Assembly (NCBI GenBank): GCA_002270565.1
Contig: NQMI01000050.1
Location: forward strand, 1 to 64,000
Source of the DNA: Stenocarpella maydis
Taxonomy: Eukaryota; Ascomycota; Sordariomycetes; Diaporthales; Diaporthaceae
Length of the DNA stretch: 64,000 nucleotides
Reading direction: 5' to 3'
The notes beneath the pieces are model-generated. The model had not been told where the DNA came from and did not search any database. It was given only the letters and a program-made list of their open reading frames with translations. The translations under genes were made by a program, and so were the position numbers. Positions 23,801 to 38,200 of the stretch are shown here, in pieces. Every line of letters begins with the position of its first letter. Position 1 is the stretch's first letter.

Positions 23801-26800
23801 CCCGAAGACAGCTCACAAAGAAGAAGGGCCGGCAGACAGCGGCAGCCCTGTGGCATGGGCGGCATTCCCTCAAGATTTCCTTGAATCTGCTGTGCCTCGT
23901 CCCGGCTGACGAGATTCCGGGGGGCCACGAGGCTTGAAGCCGCAGGCTCCACCTATCACCTAGTACATCCATCTTACACCTTGCTGCGAGGAGGGACTGT
24001 GGTACCGCAGTACTCCGTACATATAGAGTGGTACCGCGGTACCGTGGGACCGTGGTATCAGCCAGCCAGCCAGATCTCGTGTGTGCTCCCTGGCTGTTCT
24101 CTGTACACTGCCTAGGTATGGAGAAACCGGTGCTTCGCCCCGTGGAATGCTCACACCGCTGGCGAGTGCCGTGACTACTCTGGCGTGTCCGATGTGATGT
24201 CGTCTGAATTTTCCAGCGTCAACTGGGAGGCGTTTGCCTATCCTCTCCCGCTTCTCTCATAAGACGTGTGCGTGTGTAGTAAGATGACACGGAGGGCGCC
24301 ATGAGATGATGGACCAGGGCAATTGGGGAACTACCTAGTCTACGTAGGTAAGTAGATACATACTTTAGACTACAAGCTGAGTAGGGGGCACTGGTTCCGT
24401 ATGCCATGTGGCAGAAGGTACGTACCCCCACCACACACCCACGCAGCTAGCCTTTTTACTGTCCAAACCTGTCGTGTGTGTGGAGCCCACAAAAGGACAT
24501 GGTCGAGGGTCTGTTTCTGTCTCGCCCGCGTCTTGTCTATCCCTCTCCGTCCATGGCGGTAGTCAGCCAGTCCCTCATCTCGATATTTCGCCCAAAGGGC
24601 GTCTGCCTAATGCTACATTTGAAAGCTCCCATCTCAGCCGGGATGGCCCCAGTCATTCAGTGCGTGCCAGCTCGCATCGGACCCGAACTTGAAAGGGCGC
24701 AGCACAGCGTTGCATCGCCTCAGGTGCAGCCCTGGGGGGTTGCATATGCCCTCGTGGCGACACGGGCGCAGAGCAACCACAACCAGACTGCCAGACTTGC
24801 CAGACAGGGCAGCCCAGACGAAAACGACGAGACCCATCAAGGTCCATTTGCCGCCGCCCGCTCCCCCAGACCGTTACACCCAGTGTAACGCCACCAAAAG
24901 GCCCTCCCACTGCCACGGTTGACCCCAGATTGGGTCTTGTGCCCAGTCTTCGCGGCATCAGGGTGAAAGCGAGCGCAACCGACTGCTGCCACACACGAGC
25001 ACACACGCCCATTGCGACACCGAAACACCCGTGGCGGCAACTCCCCCACTGCTGGTACGATTCCGCCCAACAGGCGTCCTCGTCAAGTCGCAACGTTTCT
25101 TAGTAGCACGCCTCGTCCATGGACCGCTCGTTATCGTTTCCTCTCGCATGCCAGCCACCTCAAACCAGACTGTCAGGCTCACCTCGCGTGTGCTCGACTC
25201 GTGACCTCTTCCGATCGTACGGCACTGCCTAGTCCCGGCGCCCCGCCTCATCACCCAGTCTAGGCGCAAAAACAACAATCGTCCCTCAGCAGTCCACACC
25301 CAGTACCGCCCTGTGATTTGCATGCAAATCTTTTCATTTCACCGGCCTTCGGCAATCAACCACATTGCAACTGGACCACCCATGTTGGCGCTCGTGCCGG
25401 AACCCACAGCCGAGCAGCCGGGAGACTCCGTGGTCGTGGGGGGTACCTCTGCAAGGCGTTCAGGGGGGAACACGCCATTCCCATAACCTTTCTGATCCGA
25501 TTGGGATTGATAATTAGTCTCGGTCCCGGCAGGAGGGTCGACTCGGCTCACCATGAGGCTCGGGCGGCGACGGACCTTGTTCAACTTGTTCCCCGGCTTG
25601 CGGGGACTGTTGATCCTTACCGTAACTTGGCGACCCTCTTGTGGAACCATGTTCCAGCGCTGCGGTACAATCTTCGGGCCCCTTATCGAACTCGGGAGCA
25701 GGCCCGCATACGTGCATGGAACATCCGACTGCGTTTCTTCTTGCAGCATCCGGCAGGGTCGCTGCTGAGCGAGGCTTCCGCATTGCACAACAGATGTAGG
25801 ACGCCATCGACCGCGCTTGTCAAGCGCACTAGACGCAGCCATTCACGCGATGCGGTCGTCCCTTTTTCATCATCGCTGCTGGCACGGTTGCAGCTACAAT
25901 CGCAGCCCAACAAGGATGTGCACTAAGTTGCGGCCCGCTCACCCTTGATAAGGTCGCAGTGCCGGGGCTTTTTATTCGTCCAGGTTCGACGCGTTAGGCC
26001 TTGCAATTGTGTAGTGTAGCGGGCGACGCCCAGCCCACCAGGGTGGATTCAGCCTTGGCATTTGACTGGGTTCAGTTCAACGCAGCCAAAAGCTCGCAGC
26101 GCGTCATGGTGCACAAAAGAACCCTGTTCAATGCAACACAGTGGGAGGAGGGGTGGTGGGCACGTGGCCACCAGGTCTCGCCCACTGTCGTCGTCGCAGC
26201 GGAACCCACACCCGCACTTGACAGGAGATATGTCACCAGCAAGATTGACATGGAACAATTGAGACGACAAGGTGCACCTAGGCAACTACCATGAAGCTCT
26301 GCGTGGGCCAGCACGGACAAGCCGCACTGAAGCGGTTTTGACAGCCGCCTCATTATTGTTCTGGTCCGATCGCTACCACAAGTGGCCCGACCCCAGGCTG
26401 CTGAAGCTATCCGTCACCGCGCCGGGAGCCCCTCGTGGATAAACCATGCACTATCAAGGGCGGCGCGGGGAGGGGTTAGAAATTAACAGCGGCCACGAGA
26501 CCAAGCAAATCCAGTATACAACAGCAGCATTGTGAAGATTGGGTACATCAACACTCCATGATACGACACTGGGGCTGGGTAAGAGACGGTCTCGGCACCG
26601 GACAAAGGCCGAGATGGTGGTATTCACTTGGCAATGGGCAGGCAGAAACACTGAAGAGAAGTGCGCGCTTCACATTTTGCCCTTGGGGTTACACAGCCCA
26701 CCTTCAAGGTGGCACAGTGCTTACTTGGGGGCCACCTTGTGTAACCATGACAGTCTCCATCCTCTCAAATTAGCCGCACCTAGGCGGGCAAGCAGGTTAC

Positions 26801-29800
26801 ACAAGCTGTGCCACACCAAGGCATCCAGAGTTATGCAGGCGACAACCCCTCGTGAGTTGTTCTCCGCTGCAAGCGGTAGCCCACAATGACCACAGGACCG
26901 GCCAACAGTCGGTCAGACTAACAAGACCATGCAAAAAGCAGCGCACATGTCACATGCTGACGTAGGTGAACCGCAAACGACACCTAGAGAAATTGTTAAG
27001 GCCACCGACAATTACCCCCGTTTGCATCGGTAGGACAAGGCATCTCTAAACCACCTGTCCCGCACATGAGCCCCAAGTACCCAATGCGTACTCGGAAGTT
27101 GGCAGAGCATCGCATACAAATGCCTCCCGCAGTTACACGAGCACATGCAGCCTCTCCCGTTGTAGTCAGTCCTCGAACTGGTCACCGGACCAGCGGGACG
27201 ACGCAAGCGAGGGCCGGGGCAACACAATAAGCAGACGCCGGACAGCGGCAGTTCGCACGGTTGGCACGGGAGGATTGCTTTGTCGTGGATACTCCCGCAG
27301 CCCTACGGGGCCCAGGCACCGCTTCCGCGCTCTTACTGCGAACACCACTGAAAAGATTACGCAACGTCGTCAGCCTATCTATGGCCTAGTCATTAGCTCG
27401 TGTCCTACCGACCGTTGAGCTGCCGGCACCCCTTCTTCGGCGACGTGTGATGGGGCTCGGCACAAAGATACTGGTCTCGCCACCAAAGTCGTGAACTGGG
27501 CAAAATCCACGGTCTTAAAACGGCCATATACGCACACAACGATTTCGCGGCGTCTATGTGGGCGCAGAGTTGCGCCCCGATTGTTTGAGCTGTGGCCAGT
27601 CAACGGTCTGCAAAGCCCTGGTCTTGCAGCTAGTTACGCAAGCCGTCACCAGCCATCATCAAGCAGAGACGCACGCGGTCATTGGACAGGGAACGGGACA
27701 AACGAACAACAACAACCCCAACAACAACCCTCCATGCTGGGAACGAGATTTAATGTCTTTGTTCGATATCCTGGTGTTTTCGTCATTGGCCTGTCATGGC
27801 TATTATGTCAAGCTTGTTGTTGCTGGAGGAGGGTTTCACAGACTGCTCTGGCGAGGGTCTAGGCTCCCCTGTCAAGCTTGTCCGGGGGCACACCAGCGGC
27901 ATCAGATGTTGGTTGTGGGCAGCATGCCGCAGCTGGTTGGATTTCGCTAGTCTGGGACTCAAAAATTGATGACGTCCAATCGAGGTCTGTCGTGGCCCAG
28001 ATGCTTTGGCTTCTGTCATCTTCCAATCAATGGCGCCTCTCTCAGCCTGCCGGCGGGACTGATGGGCCGCTGCGGCCGTAGCAGACGGTGCCTCCTTCGT
28101 ACTCGTAAAAGCCATGGTGCAGGGCCAGCGGGAGAGTCAGACATCGGCCGTTGGCTAGCTCGCCATCATATGTGATTGGGTTACAATGCTGATGGATATG
28201 GTGCCTGCACTGCTGCAGTCTCTTGCGAAGAGCGTGAGCCATGTGGCCATCCTTTCGTAAACCTGAACCAACGAGATCTTGAGATCATGCAGTCATCCTC
28301 ATGACGGGTCGACGAAGCGGTCTACCCGAGCCACGTCGAAGCAACATCAAGAAGCAATCATACCGTACACCTGCGGGTTGAGTACTAGCTCCAGATCTTC
28401 TATTGGCACCACAGCGTAGTCCCTGAGCCGGCTGAGGCTGACAAACATGGGCATCCCCGCACGGGGGCACCCTCTTCTGCGGCTACTACCTCCCTATGGA
28501 ATGGTTCCCAGCCCTACGGGCACACCCTTGGCTCACGAGTCCCTCACGGGCAAGCTGCAGCATCAGCAACCACCAGGTCGGCTGCGCGTACAAGGTTTCG
28601 CAAAGAACCCATACAACTGAAGCATCGGGACACACGCGACATGCGACTCAGAGCCACTGTATACTTCCAGCCAATGGCTGTTGCCCGAGACCCGCGTGCC
28701 ACTGCAATGGAATGAAATGGCGCAGCTTATTGCACCAGAGGCAGCAGTCGACTGGTGATGCCCCCGCTGGTTCTCTGGCTCGTTGAAGTGAGCAACATCC
28801 AGGCCCCCCAGCAAGGACGGGAACCTAGCCTGACCGATTACCAAAATGGCGACGACCACCTGTCTCGGGCCAGTCATGCAATGTCATGCAATAACGGGCA
28901 GGCACATGCTAAGCTAACGGCAAGAGATTACACTAGAAAATGATGCTCTCCACCAGGGCTAATGCCGGAGTACCCACAGCGGACGATCAAGACAGGCCCC
29001 GGTTGCACACCCACCGAGTGGGCAAGTGGGCGGCATATGCATCAAACGGGGGTTCTTTTGCACGCCATGATACTGTGGCCCAAGCTCTCCCCTTGCAACC
29101 AGGGGGGTAGTATCTACTCCGTACGTGGTGATCGCAAAAGCTACCAACACCTTGGCACCACTCTGCCCAAGTGAAGAACCATCCAAGATGGCACCCCTCA
29201 GCAGCGCCCTCGGAGCCCTGCACCACCGCAGCGGAGAAACTGGAACTGCTGCTTGCTACCTGAGACCACGTCTGGTAACTACGACATCTTCGCCCTGCTG
29301 CAGTACCTCTTGGACTTGGGATACCTTGCATGCCCTCATCGTCAAAGGCGGTCCTTGGAGCTAGCTCGGTAGGGCTGTGTCCAACCTAGAATCCTTCCCT
29401 TGCCGGCTGCCAAACATGTCCAAAGCAGGAGATCACTTATCGGATTCGACTACAGCTTCCGAGACGCCGGGAACCAGCGCCGGGATTGGGTTTGGCTCCC
29501 AAGTGTGGGCCGCCGTCTGGCCACTCTGAAAGGGCCGCGAGACCCGCCGCAATGGCTGCCGAGGACCAGGACCGTTGCTCCGCCTTCCAGTGTGGGCCTG
29601 GCTGGGGCGGTTGCTGCTGTCGACTAAATTCGCCCGCCTGGACAAGAATTACCGGTCCCGGGCCCGAGAAACAGCCACCGTGCCCAACAGGCAGATACAT
29701 TTGCTGCGATGGGATTGGCCTGCTCGCCTCGGTCCCGCTGTCCATACTTTACTGGGGCCCAGGTTCGCAACAAGAATGACGCCCATTCTGGTCGGGGTGA

Positions 29801-32800
29801 GCCCGGCAACCCTATTGAATGTTTTGTCAGGCTAGCACAAGCTCTGTGCCATCGTCTCGTCTATTCTTGTTGTCGCTACGGAGCATACTACTACTCTGTA
29901 CACCCAGGCCGACCAGGCGCTGTGGACAGGTCGGCTTGGCGCCGGCCAAAGGCTGATGGCCATGACTGTGTACCACCGTACATGGTCACACGAAGATGGC
30001 AGCGTCCCGCTCAACTGGCACTGTCCTGTTTTCACGTGCTGATGGGCGGCGAGTCTCCCGAACACGTATGGCGCAGGAAAACGCCCTTACGGGCTATGGG
30101 TGGTGGCATGTCTCTGGCCGTGATTCGCCGGCTCGCCGTCCTAGGCACAAGCAGCCCCCAACTCGCGATCTGGATCAGGGCATGATGTGCTTCACAGGAG
30201 CAAGCCACGCATCTGACTCTTTGCCCAAGAGGACGGGCAGGGGGGGGGGGGAGGAACCTCGGCGGTGCCCAGGCGCCATAGGAGGATGTCTTCGTGCTTC
30301 GAGAAGCGAGTCCAGCCCAAGGTAGGCCAAGGCCAGAAGCAAGAAAAGAACAAACAATTGTCCGACCGGGGCGCCGAGGGTGTGCGACAGAGACAACGGC
30401 CGATTCGGCTGCTAACCGGATGAGATGCCACTCCCGTTGCCATGGCTGGCCCAGATATTGCCAGCTGGGGTGGGACAAGATCGTGAGGCGGCTGGGCACC
30501 ACATCAGAATGTCTCAGATGACTCTGTGTTCTTTCGTAGACTTGCATACCTCTCCTCTCTCGGTGTGCCGATGGGAGAGGACTCTGTGCTCCGTCGTACC
30601 AGGGCCAGAGTCAGTCAGGCAGCGGTAAGGCTAACGATGGAAACACCTTTGGTGTCTAGCTCTCCCTTGTTGCCCCTGTGGGGTTAGGTACCGGTGCTCT
30701 GGAAGCAGGGCTTGCACCTGCACAGGACTGTGGGACAGTAAGCACTCTTCAGCCTTACCAATGCGGTTATACTGCTGCCGGCACTGGCTGCTGTCTAACC
30801 TGGTGGCACTGTCAGTTGACCGAGACTGGTTCACCCAACTCCAACAAGGGACACGAGCAGACCTGACCAGTGGGCAATTGTTCTTTGCTTCTTGCCCTCT
30901 CTGCATGGTCCTTTGGGGTTGCACGCGCAGCAAAACATATTACAGCACTCACCGTTCCGGCATTGACGTTCAGGAAGGGAAGGTGACACGAGACTTTACC
31001 CGCAGCAAGGCAAGCCCACTCACTACTCTCCGGGGGGGAGGGTGTCACTCTCCTCACCACGATGTCTGACGCCTCCGAAGCAGTCATGCCTTCGGCTCAG
31101 GGAGGAACCCGATGTTTTGTCTTGAGCAAGTGAAGCCATCGTCGCCTGATGTGTTCGTTTTCGACACTAGTAGATATGGCTGGCTGGGCCGTCTGCCTAC
31201 GTCGTGATGAGTGGCTGAACCCCGAGTGGGTGAGCTGCCCGTCCCTTTGTGCCCGAGTCTCTGGGTGCTGCCACCGATCTGTCCTGCTTTTCTTTTCTTG
31301 CTTTTTTTTTTCTGGCCATGTTCTACTCATGGCAATGATCATCAGTGGTGATCGAATTAGTTGCACTCAGCTTGCCCTTTTCGTCTACTGCTGGTCTTCA
31401 ATAGAACCGCATTGCAGTGTAGATCATGGAAAGAAATATGATTGGCTTGGGAGCACGAGACACACGGACTCAAAGCTACAGCGCACAGCTATTATTGTCC
31501 AAGAGGCTTGCTGGCTGTTCCGTGTTGAACCGCCTACCGTAGCTTGCCAGAGGACCACCTTCCAAGGAAAGGCAATATGATTCAGAGGATGATGGGCTGC
31601 TGTCACGGCTCTTACCCTGCCCTTACACGCTACCGCTTGGAAGTGGCATGCGCCTCAGGGTAGATATCATGGTTCTGAGTATGCATTTATGTAGTCTCCT
31701 AGCGCAACCCGGTCTGAGTCTCGGACTGCAGAGTGAGGCACTGCGATACCCCCGAAGCAAGTCACTTTCAGAGATATATAAGCTCAAGCTTGGGGCACCA
31801 GCACGGCAGGTATGCCTTCATAGAGGCTTCTGTCCATCAGGTCGGGCCGTGGGCCCAGCATTACATGTCTTTCTGGTCGCCACGGACTACGTCCCTTCTC
31901 CATTGTGGCGTGAACGGGCTCTCGGTCTCTGGGTAACCGCGCAAGTTCCGTGGTGAGGTCCCAACTGTCCAGTTCCTTGCCGTGATCTTCGATCACACCT
32001 GAATAAGTCGGCCCTCGAGCGGGTCATTTTCGCAGAAATCATTGCAGGCTGGTTGATGACGGGCCAGGGTGAGCTCGCCCAGCATTATGTAGTGTAGCAC
32101 TTGGGTATTAGGTGCACGGTGGTCCTGGGTACCCTGATATCGGATGAGCCGGAGCCTATGAGCGCCTGGAACTGGTTCCTATGATTTTACTGCACAACAT
32201 TCATGGCTTCCATGCTGGCGTGTACAAGTCCAAATTCTCCATTCTGGAGAGTGAAGGGGTTTGAAGAGACGTAGCACAGAATCAAGTGGTTCTACTCTGC
32301 CCGACTGTTCCATTCTTTCAGGTTGCCATCCAGAGAGCAGTATTGGTTGGTCTATCGGCTGCCAAAGATAGAACATCGTCAGTTACGACAGGTTTGTGCC
32401 TCCATCGCATTCCACCGTCTGAGTGCGACTGTCTGGGACAGAGGATATCGCCCTCGACACCACGCGGCCACCTTGCACGCACAGACTCCGTCACGCCGGC
32501 ACATATCCTGTCAGTAACCCGTCACCCTCGATCCTGGCGGAGGGTCCAGCCAGGCACTCCCGCTGATCAGTCCTGAGGGCCAGACTCTTGAAGACTTCTG
32601 CTGCAACCCGCACCCCCCCCCCCCGGACCATCAAACCGCGTCGTGGATGCTACTGGTTGGCCATCTCGAACAGCCGCGAATGGACATCATATGAGGGGCT
32701 GGGAAGATGCGGGATCTTCGGCCGCAGGGCTTGTTTCTTCACACGGAGTACATGGCAGCGCAGACAGAAGACGGCAGAAAGAGACTCATGCCGCGCTCAA

Positions 32801-35233
32801 ATGCACACGCCCCCCTCCTCTATCCCTTGTCCTCCGAGGGACCGCGAAAGCCAGGCCATGAGGCCCCAACATGGCCCACACTTGCCCGGGACGGAGTGAG
32901 GCTATCTGCAGCCACCAGTCGCGGTACAGGCAGGCCGAGTGCCTTGCCGCATGAGCAGGATCTGTTTCAGGGCAGAGTCGTCCCTCTCTTGGACAACGGC
33001 CAGGCGTCTTCTGCATGCAGATGTCCTGCTCCTCGAGCTCTCTGCTCCTGCAGGTGCCCACCTTGCAGCGCGTGATCCTCCACAACCTTAGATCCTTCTG
33101 CTTTGTCCTGTTTCATGCCGAGTGAGGAACTCCTCATGGCTCGAGGGCTGCCTCCGGCCGGCCGTTGATCAACACTGCATAACCAAGTCTAGCAAGACGG
33201 CTCCCCTAAACGGTATGTTCTCGAGATCCTTCTGCGCAGCCTTGACCGGCCCACGATATGCCACGAATGAAATACACGCAGCAGGGGCATAAGCATCTGT
33301 GAGTGGCTGGCAGGTAATTTGATATTCTTTACTGACCTGAACTGCCTGGACCAGATTAGATTATGCCTCGCCGGCACCGCCACCAAGAATAATCCATGAC
33401 TCCAACCGGAGCCAGCAAAAGTCAAGATCCTCTGAGCAGGCATCGTGCCTCCGTGCCCGCCCCGCCATCGCCACAACCTTCTGCCCTGCAAACTGACCAT
33501 AATTAGAACAATTGGTTCAACTCCCCCCCCCACCTGGCCACTGGGCGCCAGAGACAGCCGCCATTGACGCGACCGGTTACCCACCGCGATCCCCAAGGCA
33601 GGCGGATCCGTCGTGTGGTTCGCGCGCGCGGCCCACCCGGGCCCCAAAGCACATGACCTGGCAGAACTGTCCGCCACCACCGTTGCCACTATTGGGCGTT
33701 TTTTGCGCCTAGCTGGCCGGGGCGGGATTCTGTGGGGTGTTCGCTCCGGGGCGAAGGATTTGCCGCGATAGCGCGAGTCGCTGCGGCAAGGTTGGATGGG
33801 GTTGGCCTTTCAGGCAACAGAATAAAAAAGACAGCTCCCCAGCAGGCGCGAGCTAGACGCTCTGGCGGCGTGCGTGTGGGGCGAGGTATAACGTGGGAAA
33901 AGTGGGATGTGGTTAAAGGCTGCCAGGGGAGACGGGAGGATGAGGCAGTCTGCGACCAGACGAGGAGGAAAGCAGACGTGACTGACTGGCAGACCGTTCT
34001 TCTTTTCTTTCTTTCTCTTTTTTTGGGGGGGGGGAGGGACTCCACGTCGCGCGCGAAACCCCTGCAGTAGGATTCGCGGGCAAATGGTGATGATGGCATC
34101 AAATCTCCCACACCGCACAGGGAAATATATCAGCATCAGAGTCGCAGTGGCGCCCATTATCCGACTGCAATCACAGCCCGAATGAGGCTTCGCTCCAAAC
34201 GCAGTCTGGTTCCCCGGCATTCCCCATTGTCTTGTTACGGCACCCATCGTCGCCGGCGAACCTGCCTATCGCCTTAGATCGTGGGCTAGGATGCCAGCTT
34301 GAGACAGACATGACCGGGGGCATCGTCCAATTCTACACGCATGGGGGCTTCCCTTCCAGGTACGGCTGTTCTCATCGGTCGTGAGGCTATTCTTAGTGCT
34401 TCGGCTCCCTCGCCATCCAGTCTCGGCACACCCGCTCGGTGGATGGAAACTTCTCGGCCAGGCTTACCAAGCACTGAGGATACGGACAGGAAGAGGAGCC
34501 TTAGCACTCACTTCTGTCTCGGGCGCTGATCACGCTTGACTTCCTGCTAGAGGACAGTGAAGGCGGCACAAGCAGAGAGACACTGTGTAAGAGGCCGAGT
34601 ATGGGATACGAGAAACCCGCCCGTCAGCCCTCTTAGGACCCCACTATGAGGGCAATGCAGATGAATCAACGCCATGACCTGTGGGTAAAGCCAAGAAGGC
34701 AGTGCTCGTGTTGCCTCAGATGTGCATCTGAAGCACGGCATGCGGTCCTCGGCCATCGCATGAAGCAGACTGGAACATGATAGGGACATTGACACTCCGT
34801 ATCAGATTGTACAACTTCCAGTGCCATCAATTGTGTGCGGTAATAGAAACAGGTCCTCAGTGCTCGAGCCCATTGACCGCACAATGCCTTACTGTTGCCC
34901 TGCACTAACGGGCATTTGTAGACTTTGGTCGGCGTCAGACAACTATGCCCAGCACAGGCCTGGACTGGTCCAGCAACACTAAGGCTGCCACCAAGTTTGC
35001 CAAAATAGGAGCCAACGTCTCCGTCTTGCTGGCTAAAGGATTCAGTACACCAGGAAGTCGTGCTGTCTCGGCGTTGCCATGCTTCTGTAGAGCAGGGCGC
35101 CTCTGTCGGCTCCAGTGTCGTTGACCACCACGAGATTGACTTACGTGGACACCAAAACCCGGAGGTTTGTCTTGATAATATTCGAGTCAGACCCCCCAGG
35201 ACTCATCTTCAGGTCAATGCGTCCTAAAACGAG

Positions 35234-38200
35234 TCAAGTTACTTCATGTGTCGCTCTCAACTCAATCATCTCCTTCGCCTCCTGTGTCCCATTCGTCCGG
35301 ACAAAGTCCAGAACCGTCCCATCGCGGAATTTCGACCTCGGATCGAGGGCACCTTCGACGAAGAGGGTATGCAAAAGACCCATATTGTTGCCCGAGCAGG
35401 CAGCTTCCACAGCACACACGCCTTGCAGCGTGGTTGCGTGTGCCCACGAGGGCCCAAGCCTCTTGGCCAGCCGGCCCATAACCTCGACGTGGTCCTCGAC
35501 CTTGTCTGGGTCAGCAGTCATCTTGGCTGCCCCGTCGATGGCGAGCATGATGGCCGTGTTGCCGTTCTTGTCGGCAAGCCTCGGGTCTGCCCCGTAGTCG
35601 AGGAGAAGCTTCACGGCATGTGCAGTTCCGGAGAGTATCGCCAAGTGAAGTGCGGTTCGTTTCAGTGCGCCGGCTCTCTCATCGATCAGCGCTTTGGCCA
35701 GCAACAACAGGTCCAGGACTTGAGCATGATCATGGTTTAAATCACCGCGAAACTGGTTCGCTGTCATCTGCAGGGGAGTCGCACCGGACGAGTTCTTCGC
35801 GTTGACATTGGCCCCCTTGTGTAGGAGCATGGCCACCGCCCACTTGTCCTGCCTCCGCACAGCCAAGTGCAATGGAGTGTTGCCTGTACCGGGGACACGT
35901 AGGTTCGGATCAGCTCCGCCCTGAAGAAGCACAGCCAAGGCATCAAGACGATGCTTCTCAAGTGGAAGAGAACCCGCTCCGAAGAAAACTTTGGTCAAGG
36001 GGAAGTCGCCATTTTCGTCGGGCACGTCCGTTTCAGCCCCGGCATTTACCAAGAGCCAGATGAGCCTGACGTAGCCCCGGAATTTGTCATTCTCGACGGC
36101 GAGATGTAACGCTGATTTTCCCGACCTCTTGCTCTTCACGTTAACGTCCACATCGTGCTTGATGAGCTCACGAGCACACTTGTTATGCTTCTCGCTCGCC
36201 CCTTGTACCGCCGCAAGAAGTGGTGCACGACGTGGATGCTTCTTCGTTCCAGGATTGCAGCCCCTTTGTAGGAGGAACTTGACGGCGGTGGCCTTGCCTT
36301 GCTTGCAGTAATCTCTTAATAGGTTATGCATCCTGTCGTACTGATCAAACGGGACAAGTATCTTGGAAAGCATCGCTTTTGTGGCTTCCGACATCACAGA
36401 GGTCGGGGCACTTGCTGAAGCCGAGTCCCAGATCGCGTTCATCATCAATTTGGCGTTGATCGCCGGAAGTTCTGTCCGCTGGCGAGGGCTCCTTGGAACC
36501 GAAGACCTGGTGCGGCCAGAGTCTTTCTTGGTCTCGACGGAAATCGGGAGATCCATTTCGACTGGAAGCGTCTTTGCTCTACCAGTCTGCAACTGCATGG
36601 ACGACGTATTGCGGCCGGTAGAAGGACGACTCTTGGCATCGCCCAGGGCCTTGAGATTTGCTGCTGTCAGGGGAGGGCGCGTAACAGATTTTGATTGTGG
36701 AGGCTGGCCTTTCTTGTGCATTGCGTTGCCGGTACCCAGTAGACGCGAATTTACCTCGAACTGCGGTGGCTCGCGAGCCTCTGGCTCTTGCGTAGCGGCC
36801 GTTGATGGCAAAAGTTGTCGTGAGAAGACCCCTTTGGTACTGGTCCCATAGAATATACCAGCTTCCAGCTGGATCTTCGTTTCAGTATCCTCATCCATCT
36901 TTCCGCGAACATGACTAGTCTGATCTGCTGGAATAGAAGCAATGCCATATGATCCTTTCTGTGGTTTTTGATTTCCTGCGGGTGGATATGAGCCATGCAC
37001 AGCGAGCTCTATTTCCCGGCTGCCATCCTGTGGAGCGTTTACAGCCAGTCTCCCGGGATTTCGACGGGTTGAAGGACCCTTCAGGATTTTGGTCGCTCTT
37101 ACTTTAGGTACGCCACACAGTCGCGGCCACCTCAATCTTTGCTCGGGCGCAGGCGCCTGCTCAAGCTGTTGGGGTTGATCTTTGACAGCAGAGTTTGGAA
37201 GAACATCCCCGAACTCATTACTCATTCGGAGCGAGCTGACGTCTAGAGGATTCACTGCGGCAGCGAGGTCGGCTATGCCCAATGTCGGCTCAGCCGTATG
37301 TGATGTTAGCGGAGGGAGGGCAAAGCGGACTGTCCACTCAGTCTCTCCAGGAACTGAACCTGTATTGGTGTTGCATCCATTGGGGCCTGATGTTCCAGCC
37401 CCTGGCGATGAATACAGTGTATTCCTCCCATTCAGGATCAATGCGCTCCCGTATTCTATTTGGTATTCGCCCGATACAGCATGTGCGGCTATTGACGACG
37501 GTGACGCGGTTTGGCCATCGCCCTCGTAAGACGAAGGGACATCTGCCAATCTCTCGAACGGGCTCTCAAACTGCTCTGGCTGCTGGTTTGCTTCATCTGA
37601 AGAAGACACCCCCTGCTCGATGGGCCATTCAATCAGTATGGACTTATCCAATCCCAGCGTTGCAGGCCTCGGGTCTCGAATAGCGTCAGCTATTGTATCT
37701 TCTGGATCATCTTCACAAGTGACTGCCTGTGGCCTTGTAGTGGCCGAACTGGCAAGGCCCATGCCGGCACATGGACTCTCGATATACCCAGTGACAACGG
37801 GCAAAGCCAGTTGCCTATCACCTGGGTACTGGGCTGTTGGATAGAACGAGTCCAACAAATGGCTCGCTGGCTCAGATTTGTTAATTTGGAGACCCGCATC
37901 GCGCGTTTTAGTCTCGCCGTTGGTGGCGGAATCGTCAGAAAATTCCTCGAACCGGTAGACATTCTCATCATTCTCGGAGGCACCTTCTTCAGACTGAATC
38001 TCGTCCAGTTCCGGGATGATGCCGAGTTCCTTGATATGTGAGGCCATTCCCGATGCCATGTGAGCCGCGGGGGCGGGTTCGCTTTCGGAACTCGTATCTG
38101 ACCGGTCCGAGTACTCCTCGAACATCCGGTGTTCTGCATCCTCATCCGAGTCACTGCTTCCATATTCCATGAATCCCAGGCCTGTGTCACAAGCCGTTCT

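Larger units (their letters stand above)
16049..35233. other. 19-kb gene-poor stretch upstream of flbC
   Basis: No coding gene that I can support on either strand. Frames of up to about 230 codons exist, but none shows a conserved motif, consistent splice sites or a composition different from its surroundings. The DNA is GC rich and has not undergone the AT drift seen in the transposon at 60160-62493. It contains a GA tract (16733-16754), a 16-bp palindrome (17056-17071), TGGC and CTGAC repeats (17684-17704, 17823-17852), a G-quadruplex-type motif (20067-20089), a palindrome cluster near 24000-24060 and several C/G runs. It may hold long regulatory DNA, noncoding RNAs or old unrecognised repeats. 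Confidence 0.5.

Noticed and set aside
25318..25926. Plus-strand frame of 202 codons in the gene-poor region
   Set aside because: No recognisable motif, no hydrophobic or domain pattern, and an equally long frame on the opposite strand; typical of chance frames in GC-rich DNA.
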